From an uncultured Anaerolineaceae bacterium (GTDB taxonomy: Bacteria; Chloroflexota; Anaerolineae; Anaerolineales; Anaerolineaceae), in NCBI GenBank assembly GCA_927443345.1, contig CAKMKJ010000023.1, positions 54,310 through 118,309 on the forward strand: DNA of 64,000 nucleotides, given 5' to 3'. The notes beneath the pieces are model-generated. The model ran no database searches. It was not told the origin of the DNA and saw only the letters and a list, made by a program, of their open reading frames with translations. Positions 57,862 through 64,000 of the stretch are shown piece by piece; the stretch's first letter is position 1, and every line of letters begins with the position of its first letter. The position numbers and the translations under genes were made by a program.

Positions 57862-59016
57862 ATGAATAGCAAAAGAATCCTGATCGTCGCCTTGCTCATC
57901 ACCGTGTTGGCTATCAGTGCCTGCGCCCAGCAGACCCCGGTCGTAACCATGGAACCCACCGCAGCACCCCCCGTCGAGACAGCGGACCCAACTGCTGCCC
58001 CTACTGAAGCACCTACGACCAGTTTCTCTGTTACGGATGCCCTCAATCGCACCGTTACCTTTGAAAAAACGCCTGAACGCATCGTTCTGGTCGGCAGAGC
58101 CCTCTTTATGGTCGCGGATGCCATTTACCTCTTCCCTGAAGCCGGCAGCAACATCGTGGCTTTAGGCGCAACCAATCAGGGTACAGGCAACTTCATCCCT
58201 TTGATCGACGCTAATTACGATACCAAAACCATGCTGGATAACAGCGCCGGCGCTGAACAGATCGCTGCCGAGCAACCCGACCTGGTGATCATGAAATCCA
58301 TGAGCGCCGAAAGCCTGGGAGCCCCGATTGAAACATTGGGCATCCCGGTGCTGTACCTGGATTTCGAAACCGCGGAGCAATATCAGCGCGACCTCGCCAC
58401 ACTGGGTCAGCTCTTCCAGAACCCTGCCAAAGCTGAAGAACTGGCTGCCTGGTATCAGGGTAAAGTGGATGCCGTCACTTCAGCCCTCTCCGGCTTGACC
58501 GACGAACAGAAACCTCGCACCCTGCTGCTTTATTACTCTGACAAAGACGGCACCACCGCCTTCAACGTGCCGCCGATGGGCTGGATGCAAACTTATCTGA
58601 TCCAGACAGGCGGCGGCACCCCTGTGTGGGAAGACGCCAACCCCGGCAGCGGATGGACCACGGTCAACCTTGAGCAAATCGCCGCCTGGAACCCTGAGGT
58701 GGTCTTCGTCGTTTCTTACTTCGTGCCAGTCAATGACGTGGTGGACCAAATGAAAACCGATCCCCAGTGGATGCTGCTGGACGCGGTCAAGAACAACAAA
58801 CTTATCGCTTTCGCCACCGATGTCTACAGTTGGGACCAGCCGGATACCCGCTGGGCGCTCGGTCTGGGTTGGGTGGCTGCCAAGCTGCACCCTGACCTCT
58901 TCCCCGATTATGATGCCACCACCGAAGCCAAAGCTTTTTACAAAGACCTCTACGGCATGGATAACGCTGCCTTCGAGAGCAACATCCTGCCTCTCTTCAA
59001 AGGCGATATTGATTAA
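57862..59016 (+). CDS. BtuF/FepB-type (class III) substrate-binding lipoprotein
   Basis: A 384-residue binding protein. The signal peptide ends with a lipobox ISAC near residue 20, then a short TAAPPVETADPTAAPTEAP linker. The mature part begins with FSVTDALNRTVTFEKTPERIVLVGR, typical of TroA/BtuF-like cluster proteins for siderophores, cobalamin, haem, or molybdate/tungstate (MolA). No permease or ATPase gene is adjacent, so it is an orphan subunit here. Neighbouring molybdenum genes make an oxyanion such as molybdate a candidate ligand, but iron-siderophore is equally consistent with the family. Confidence 0.85.
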   Translation: MNSKRILIVALLITVLAISACAQQTPVVTMEPTAAPPVETADPTAAPTEAPTTSFSVTDALNRTVTFEKTPERIVLVGRALFMVADAIYLFPEAGSNIVALGATNQGTGNFIPLIDANYDTKTMLDNSAGAEQIAAEQPDLVIMKSMSAESLGAPIETLGIPVLYLDFETAEQYQRDLATLGQLFQNPAKAEELAAWYQGKVDAVTSALSGLTDEQKPRTLLLYYSDKDGTTAFNVPPMGWMQTYLIQTGGGTPVWEDANPGSGWTTVNLEQIAAWNPEVVFVVSYFVPVNDVVDQMKTDPQWMLLDAVKNNKLIAFATDVYSWDQPDTRWALGLGWVAAKLHPDLFPDYDATTEAKAFYKDLYGMDNAAFESNILPLFKGDID

Positions 59017-59057
59017 GGCTTAACGGTCTCATCACGAGGCCGACTGGATGCGTTATG

Positions 59058-59098
59058 TCAGCCGTACCTTTTCTCGAAGTCAGGTGCGGCTGATGTTT
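59058..59098 (+). terminator. Stem-loop/terminator after the binding lipoprotein gene
   Basis: TCAGCCGTACCT (59058-59069) pairs with AGGTGCGGCTGA (59082-59093) with one wobble, then TGTTTT follows. Transcription may be reduced before the DUF364 gene. Confidence 0.65.
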
Positions 59099-59163
59099 TA
59101 AGCAAGCTATTATTAATGCATGGCGTATAATTCAAGCTGATTACCCTCCAAGGAGAAACCCTG

Positions 59164-59916
59164 ATGACGCTGTCTTCTGATATTTATTCATCTCTGCTGC
59201 CCGGCAAAATTATCGACATTCATGTGGGCTACTCGCGCACGGCGGTGCTGGCTGAAACCGAGCTCGGACTGTCTTGCGGATTGGCGGCCACGCTGGCCAA
59301 CCCCGCTTTCATGCACCGCTGCAACCCCTCCGTGGCAAACGCGGGCCGGCTGCTTGAGATGAGTACCGCAGAATTGGTCAATCTGGCCGAATCTGACAGT
59401 TACACCGAGGTCTCCATCGGGCTAGCCGCGATCAATGCGCTGGTGCCGATTGACCCCGCCAGTTGCACAGAACTGAACGCCGAAGTTTATCTGCGTGAAC
59501 ATGCCTTACACAAAAACGTGGCGCTGGTGGGTCACTTCCCATTCGTTGAAAGACTGAAACCCGACCTGAACAACCTGTGGGTGTTGGAGCTTGACCCCCG
59601 CGAAGGTGACATCCCTGCAGAATTGGCACCGGAGTACATCCCCAAAGCGGATGTGGTTGCCATCACCGCCACCACGCTGATCAATCATACTTTAGAAGGG
59701 CTGCTGGCGCTGTGCAAACCCGGCACACGTGTGATGCTCGTTGGCCCCAGTACGCCGCTTTCACCGGTGCTTTTCGACAAGGGCGTGGATCTGCTCTGCG
59801 GCACCATCGTCACCGATCCGCGGGCCGTTATGCTGGGCATCAGTCAGGGCGCCAGCTCACACCAGTTGCACGAGGCAGGCGCTACCATGCAGGTTACGCT
59901 GCAAAAAGGTGATTAG
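59164..59916 (+). CDS. DUF364-family putative heavy-metal chelation protein
   Basis: A 250-residue protein with the DUF4213-type N-terminal domain (DIHVGYSRTAVLAETELGLSCGLAATL) and a Rossmann-like C-terminal DUF364 domain (NVALVGHFPFVERL, LELDPREGDIPAELAPEYIPKADVVAITATTLINHTLEGLL). Family members are described as putative metal-chelating proteins and often adjoin metal transport or molybdenum genes; function is not established. A good AAGGAG ribosome site precedes ATG 59164. It follows a metal-type binding protein, supporting a joint role in metal handling. Confidence 0.8.
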   Translation: MTLSSDIYSSLLPGKIIDIHVGYSRTAVLAETELGLSCGLAATLANPAFMHRCNPSVANAGRLLEMSTAELVNLAESDSYTEVSIGLAAINALVPIDPASCTELNAEVYLREHALHKNVALVGHFPFVERLKPDLNNLWVLELDPREGDIPAELAPEYIPKADVVAITATTLINHTLEGLLALCKPGTRVMLVGPSTPLSPVLFDKGVDLLCGTIVTDPRAVMLGISQGASSHQLHEAGATMQVTLQKGD

Positions 59917-59922
59917 CTGCGG

Positions 59923-60549
59923 CTAGTGAATCAAGCCGGTAAAGGGTGTAAAGCCGTACACCCACAGCACACTGATCGAAATCACACCAGAGAGCGCGGC
60001 ACCCACCACCGTCTGCCAGAAGTTGTGCCCCTTGGCCGCCAGGCGCGCCCAGGTGACCAACGGAAGAAGCAGCAGCAGCGGTGCGGCGATTATGCCGTAG
60101 AGGAAGATCATCGAGGCTACCGGTCCGCTGACACCGGCGGCATGGCCGCTGGCCTTGTAGCGCAGCAGCAGGTTGAACACAATCAGCCCCAAGGTCACAA
60201 AAGTATAGGTCGCTGCAATCGCCGTGAAAATCCGCGGCGCGTTGATCTGCGCCAGCACCAGCCACCCGACTGGATAACTGACCATCATCATGATGAAACT
60301 GGCCACCCGCTGCCTGTGGACGGTGTTTTTGGTCTCTTCGTTGTGCACCGGAATATAGAAGAACAGGCTGCTCAACGGGATGAGACTGACAAACACCAGC
60401 GCCCAGATCAGACCCGTGAGCGCGTTGGGTTCACCGGCGGGCAATCTGAAATAGAGAAAAGTGATCAATAAACCGGAAAGCACCGGCACATTTAAGAGTT
60501 GGGAGAGAATCTCTCCGACGATACTGCGAAACTTGCTTTGTTCTGGCAT
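59923..60549 (-). CDS. PAP2-like membrane protein
   Basis: A 208-residue protein with five or six hydrophobic segments. The cytoplasm/outside-facing motifs KASGHAAGVSGPVA near residue 137 and RLAAKGHNFWQTVVGA near residue 174 resemble motifs 2 and 3 of PAP2 lipid phosphatases, but the KxxxxxxRP motif and the final aspartate are missing. It could be a degenerate or unusual phosphatase, or a relative without activity. It is convergent with the DUF364 gene, seven bases apart. Confidence 0.6.
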   Translation of the reverse strand: MPEQSKFRSIVGEILSQLLNVPVLSGLLITFLYFRLPAGEPNALTGLIWALVFVSLIPLSSLFFYIPVHNEETKNTVHRQRVASFIMMMVSYPVGWLVLAQINAPRIFTAIAATYTFVTLGLIVFNLLLRYKASGHAAGVSGPVASMIFLYGIIAAPLLLLLPLVTWARLAAKGHNFWQTVVGAALSGVISISVLWVYGFTPFTGLIH

Positions 60550-61015
60550 GCTGCACCTCTATCTGTTAACTTTTACTTGTTACAGTTTAGTTTGATTGGA
60601 TGCAATTTGCATGTGAAGATAGTGACAGGTGAGGTCCGCATTTTGTGAGGGGGTCACAGTGACTTATTAAAAAATTCTTTTTCTCGCAAAGAAAATCTCT
60701 TTACCAACGAAGCCATTTTAGAACATACGAACCACACGAAAAACGTATCTAGTCACCAAGTATGGGGATAGGCAAAGAAGGTGAGCCAAAATGAGATTGA
60801 ATGGTAATAAAAGCATTATTACCCGATAGCTTAGTTTAATCACTTTGTATGGCTTTGCCACTTGTCCGCGTTAATGTTTCGCGTGGCTCTTTGGATATTC
60901 ATGTCGGTGCCTGGATTTTCCTTTGGGTTCATAACTCTTCTGATTTTTTGAAGGGGTTATGATGAAATCTTTGATGAAACAGGCGGTTTCTGGTTTTTAT
61001 TGAACTTCTTCTTTT

Positions 61016-61141
61016 TTATGCTTCCTGATCATCTTTCAATTTCATAAATGCATCCATTAGTTCCGATATTTGCTGATGCTGTCGAAGCATTTTCTCTATA
61101 AATTCTTGCTTGCTAAGTTGTTCTAAATCCCCTTGGCTCAT
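61016..61141 (-). CDS. Short remnant resembling an IS66-type transposase N terminus
   Basis: A 41-residue frame beginning MSQGDLEQLSKQEFIEKML. The EQLSKQEFIEKML-HQQISEL style resembles the N-terminal leader of IS66-family transposases, which have a LSKEEL-type helix and heptad pattern. No strong ribosome site is present, and no other transposase parts are nearby. Could equally be an unrelated small coiled-coil peptide. Confidence 0.3.
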   Translation of the reverse strand: MSQGDLEQLSKQEFIEKMLRQHQQISELMDAFMKLKDDQEA

Positions 61142-61240
61142 TGTCTTTAAATTTTAACAGACATGCAAAATTTTTAAAACCCCTCTGAGTAAATACCGAA
61201 AAACCTCAAAACACTAGAGTTTTTTCTTTACCTTCAATCC

Positions 61241-61270
61241 CGCCACTTCTCCCGACATCGAGAGAAGGGT
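61241..61270. repeat. Short palindromic repeat
   Basis: CTTCTC (61247-61252) and GAGAAG (61263-61268) enclose CGA/TCG, giving a hairpin similar in design to the CTCTCCC/GGGAGAG repeat at 35462-35498. Confidence 0.45.
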
Positions 61271-61487
61271 GCCATAGCAATTTAATTTAAACTAAACTCG
61301 TATCTTAAATTTTAAAATTGGTTAAGTAATATTCATCCCGGAAAAATAAAAACACGAAACATCGAAATACACAAAAGGTACTATTTTCATTAAATGAATA
61401 GCTTTACATTTTTGTGTCTTTCGTATTAACAAGGTTTTACTATTCACTATTCACGATTCACTGCTTTAAATGGGTTAAAATCAATGT

Positions 61488-62885
61488 GTGACACGTAAAA
61501 CGAAATTAATCATTCTCATCTGTCTGTCCCTGATTGGCATCATCGCCGGATATCTCTTGATGGGAAGACAACTCACCGTCATTGTAGACGGAGAATCCAG
61601 CCAGGTAACGACGCACGCGCTGACAGTGCGCGGCGCGCTGCGGTCTGTTGGGGTGATCCTGACCCCTCTGGATCAGGTGTCTCCCCCCGCTTCTAGTTCA
61701 CTCTCAAAGGTTACTGAAATTATTGTGCGCCTTTCACACCCCATACAGGTGTGGAACGACCATACGAAAACCCTTACTGCCGTGGATACTGCCGCGACCA
61801 CACCTGCCGAGATTCTGGTCACTGCCGGCATCCTTCCGAGCGCTGGAGATGTTATCCGCCTCAACGGGCTGGTGGTGCCCATGGATCGCCCCCTGAACAT
61901 CACCGGATCGTTCGTATTGCAATACACGCCTGCTGTCAGTCTTAATGTGAATATGGATGGCGTCGAATCCAGTTTTTACACCGCGGCTTTCAGTGTTGGA
62001 AGCGCTTTGTGGGAAAAGGGCATTAAAATCCGCGGAGGGGATGCACTCAGTCAATCTTTCACCAGCGGTGTGGATCCACTTTCACCATTGGTTGTCACCA
62101 AGGCCAGAGAACTGGTCATTACCGCGGACGGCAGAGATATGACGATTTATGCGACCGCGCCAACTGTTGGTGAAGTTTTGGCCAAGGTGGGCATTACGCT
62201 GCAAGATCTTGATTATAGCAAGCCCGCAGAAGCAGACCCCTTACCCGAAGATGGCCGCATTTTCGTGGTGCGTGTGAGAGAAGAAGTACTGCGTGAACAA
62301 CAATCCATCCCGTTTACGACAACGACACAAACCGATAATACGCTTGAATCAGGTCAAACCCAGACGATTACAGCAGGTGAAAACGGTCTGCAGGTTGCAA
62401 CCGTGCGCGTGCGCTACGAAGACGGAATTGAAGTGTCTCGAGAGACCGAAGAAACTGTCGTGCTAAAAGACCCCATTAACGCCGTGGTTGTGGCTGGCTC
62501 CAAGCTGGTGGTTTCAACCATTGAAGCCTGCGATGTACCGGTAAATTATTACAAGGCAGTCACGGTGACAGCCACCTCGTATTCGCCATGCAATTCAGGC
62601 ACTGGTACTTGCTACCCAAAAACAGCCTTAGGGACCACAGTTAAAAAAGGTGTTCTGGCGGTTGATTTAACCTGGTGGCCAATCTTAAAAAACACCAAAA
62701 TTTGTGTTCCAGGTTATGGCATTGGTATTGTTCAAGATACTGGTTCGTATCCTGGCACCCATCACTGGATTGACCTTGGATATACGGATGCCGAATTTGC
62801 CGCCGCGGGTCAAAAAACATTTTTCAACCTCACCGTTTATTTGTTGGGGCCATTTGCTGAAGGAACTAATTTGGAGCTGCCATAG
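61488..62885 (+). CDS. YabE-like cell-wall protein with DUF348, G5 and 3D domains
   Basis: A 465-residue exported protein. A signal/anchor helix lies at about residues 6-24. Up to three DUF348 repeats follow (starting with LTVIVDGESSQVTTHALTVRGAL), then a G5 domain around residues 265-345 and a C-terminal 3D domain with VTATSYSPC, AVDLTWWP, and HHWIDLGYTDAEF, holding the aspartates that define lytic-transglycosylase-like 3D folds. The likely role is peptidoglycan remodelling. It precedes rsmA, as yabE does in Bacillus (yabE-rnmV-ksgA). GTG 61488 is used because the nearby ATG frame stops at once; the ribosome site is weak. Confidence 0.88.
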   Translation: MTRKTKLIILICLSLIGIIAGYLLMGRQLTVIVDGESSQVTTHALTVRGALRSVGVILTPLDQVSPPASSSLSKVTEIIVRLSHPIQVWNDHTKTLTAVDTAATTPAEILVTAGILPSAGDVIRLNGLVVPMDRPLNITGSFVLQYTPAVSLNVNMDGVESSFYTAAFSVGSALWEKGIKIRGGDALSQSFTSGVDPLSPLVVTKARELVITADGRDMTIYATAPTVGEVLAKVGITLQDLDYSKPAEADPLPEDGRIFVVRVREEVLREQQSIPFTTTTQTDNTLESGQTQTITAGENGLQVATVRVRYEDGIEVSRETEETVVLKDPINAVVVAGSKLVVSTIEACDVPVNYYKAVTVTATSYSPCNSGTGTCYPKTALGTTVKKGVLAVDLTWWPILKNTKICVPGYGIGIVQDTGSYPGTHHWIDLGYTDAEFAAAGQKTFFNLTVYLLGPFAEGTNLELP

Positions 62886-62920
62886 ACCTGCCACTGCCCA
62901 CTTTTGATGTAAGAGCCATC

Positions 62921-63742
62921 ATGCGCCGCCACCACCTTGATCCGCATAAGGGGTTGGGACAGAATTTTCTAGTCGATCATAAAGCCCTGCGCAAGATCGT
63001 GGATTATGCCGGGCTGAGCAAAGAGGATACCGTATTAGAGATTGGCGCCGGCCTGGGCAGCCTGACGCGCATGCTGGCCAAAGGTGCCGGCCGCGTGGTG
63101 GCGGTTGAGATTGACCATCATTTGGTGCCGATTCTTGAAGATGTCATGGCACCATTTAACAATGTGCAAATCATTGAAGGCGACATTCTGGAACTAAACC
63201 CTGTTGATCTGATGGGCGATAAGCCTTTTATGGTTGTGGCCAACATCCCTTATTTCATCACCTCAGCCATCATCCGCCATCTGCTGACCAGCGCAGTAAA
63301 ACCCACACGCATTGTGCTCACCATGCAGCAGGAAGTTGCTGAACGCATCTGCGCCCAGGCTGGCGACCTTTCGCTGTTGGCTTTGAGTGTGCAGGTATTT
63401 GGCACACCCAAAATCGGGGTCAGCATTCCGGCTTCAGCGTTCTTTCCGCCACCCAAAGTGGATTCAGCCACTTTGAAGGTAGAGATCTACGAACAACCCT
63501 TGATCAGCGGCAAACAACTGGATATGTTCTTCACCCTGGCCAAGATCGGCTTTTCGCAGAAACGAAAGATGCTGCGCAACACCATGTCTGCCGGGCTGCA
63601 CTGCACTGCCCCCGAGGCTGAAGTGTTGTTGAAGTCCGCGGGCATTGATCCCACCCGGCGAGCGCAGACGCTCGAATTGGTGGAGTGGAAGACACTGGTG
63701 GGTGAATATGAAAGCTGGTTGGAGAAGAAAAAAAAGAACTAA
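62921..63742 (+). CDS. rsmA: 16S rRNA (adenine1518-N6/adenine1519-N6)-dimethyltransferase
   Basis: Dimethylates two adjacent adenines near the 3' end of 16S rRNA during small-subunit assembly. The 273-residue protein has GQNFLVDHKALRKIV at the N terminus, SAM motif I LEIGAGLGSLTRML near residue 40, the target-base motif NIPYFITS near residue 108, and SQKRKMLRNT near the C terminus. Complete family length. It follows the YabE-like gene by 35 bases, probably in the same transcript, and is followed by a terminator. Confidence 0.95.
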   Translation: MRRHHLDPHKGLGQNFLVDHKALRKIVDYAGLSKEDTVLEIGAGLGSLTRMLAKGAGRVVAVEIDHHLVPILEDVMAPFNNVQIIEGDILELNPVDLMGDKPFMVVANIPYFITSAIIRHLLTSAVKPTRIVLTMQQEVAERICAQAGDLSLLALSVQVFGTPKIGVSIPASAFFPPPKVDSATLKVEIYEQPLISGKQLDMFFTLAKIGFSQKRKMLRNTMSAGLHCTAPEAEVLLKSAGIDPTRRAQTLELVEWKTLVGEYESWLEKKKKN

Positions 63743-63764
63743 ATCGAATCAACCCATTAAAAGT

Positions 63765-63805
63765 CAACCCTGACAAGGTTTGAAACCTTGTCAGGGTTAT
63801 TTTTA
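63765..63805 (+). terminator. Rho-independent terminator after rsmA
   Basis: AACCCTGACAAGGTTT (63765-63780) and AAACCTTGTCAGGGTT (63782-63797) are perfect 16-base arms, followed by ATTTTTAT. Confidence 0.85.
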
Positions 63806-63823
63806 TACCATAAAACCGCGGGG

Positions 63824-63859
63824 GTCTTGTTTTCGATCTTGTTTTCGATCTTGTTTTCG
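63824..63859. repeat. Three tandem copies of a 12-base unit
   Basis: TCTTGTTTTCGA is repeated exactly three times, at 63824, 63836 and 63848, then breaks off. It is a small direct tandem repeat, not a CRISPR (no spacers). Confidence 0.85.
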
Positions 63860-63875
63860 ATCTGTTACCAAAAGT

Positions 63876-63949
63876 TCAAAAGTGGACACGTTTAAAGATG
63901 AAAAGTGGACACTCTGGTAAGAAAGCGAATTAACGATCAAAAGTGGACT
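63876..63949. repeat. Three spaced AAAAGTGGAC repeats at the right edge
   Basis: CAAAAGTGGACAC (63876-63888), GAAAAGTGGACAC (63899-63911) and CAAAAGTGGACTC (63937-63949) are in direct orientation, 23 and 38 bases apart. Iterated short motifs like this occur at ends of IS21-type elements. The transposase genes, if any, would lie beyond 64000. The 63950-64000 stretch holds nothing else I can name. Confidence 0.5.
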
Positions 63950-64000
63950 CCACGGAATTTTGAGGATGGCATTGTAAACGAATAAACCATCTTGCGATCA

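Larger units (their letters stand above)
60550..61487. other. Gene-poor, AT-rich region
   Basis: About 940 bases without a convincing full gene. It holds a 41-codon remnant on the minus strand (61016-61141), a short palindromic repeat (61241-61270) and otherwise fragmented frames. It may be the scar of a lost mobile element. Confidence 0.5.

Noticed and set aside
63824..63949. CRISPR array
   Set aside because: The 12-base units are directly adjacent without spacers, and the AAAAGTGGAC motifs are too short and unevenly spaced.

Overview
The window looks like a chromosomal stretch of an anaerobic, fermentative, carbohydrate-degrading bacterium. Alanine/threonine/glutamate/proline-rich linkers behind lipobox cysteines, a fungal/archaeal-type aspartate-semialdehyde dehydrogenase, several oligosaccharide ABC transporters and molybdenum hydroxylases of the Desulfovibrio MOP type together suggest Anaerolineae (Chloroflexota). 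This is an inference from gene content, not a phylogenetic result.

Layout. 1-7.5 kb (+): a xylose/xylo-oligosaccharide operon, with the end of a sugar-binding protein, two MalF/MalG-type permeases, a GH3 beta-xylosidase, xylose isomerase and xylulokinase. 7.5-10.5 kb (+): a TetR-controlled flavin module (TetR, flavodoxin-like reductase, ApbE flavin transferase, membrane-anchored FMN-binding protein) with a consensus promoter overlapped by a long inverted repeat. 10.5-13.6 kb: a decayed TIGR01777-type epimerase, a DUF998 membrane protein, a PPOX-fold flavin protein and an alpha/beta hydrolase. 13.7-29.8 kb: a probable beta-manno-oligosaccharide locus, mostly on the minus strand (two GH3 enzymes, GH2 beta-mannosidase, Opp-type ABC transporter, GH130 phosphorylase) with a divergent LacI regulator and matching LacI operators. 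30.0-32.3 kb (+): an ABC ATPase and permease pair.

32.6-41.9 kb (+): a single-chain molybdenum aldehyde oxidoreductase followed by six tightly packed, partly overlapping genes: an FAD/Fe-S/CCG-domain oxidoreductase, a CxxC mini-protein, a SAM methyltransferase, a C_GCAxxG_C_C protein, a radical SAM protein and an AMP-dependent CoA ligase. From memory the order matches the locus around DVU_1553-DVU_1559 of Desulfovibrio vulgaris. The chemistry of this set is not known to me, and it is the best candidate here for a poorly described system.

41.9-51.5 kb: an ABC-F ATPase; metA and metY on the minus strand behind an unusual leader (consensus promoter, Met/Cys-rich 13-codon leader peptide, stem-loop, terminator, SAM-I riboswitch, second terminator); and divergently lysC-asd-thrC-thrB for threonine. 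51.5-59.9 kb: a second molybdenum neighbourhood (fused [2Fe-2S]/molybdopterin hydroxylase, XdhC, MoeA), a HicAB toxin-antitoxin pair, an orphan metal/cofactor-type binding lipoprotein and a DUF364 protein. 59.9-64 kb: a PAP2-like membrane protein, a decayed gene-poor stretch, a YabE-like G5/3D cell-wall protein, rsmA, a terminator, and short repeats at the right edge that may mark a mobile-element end.
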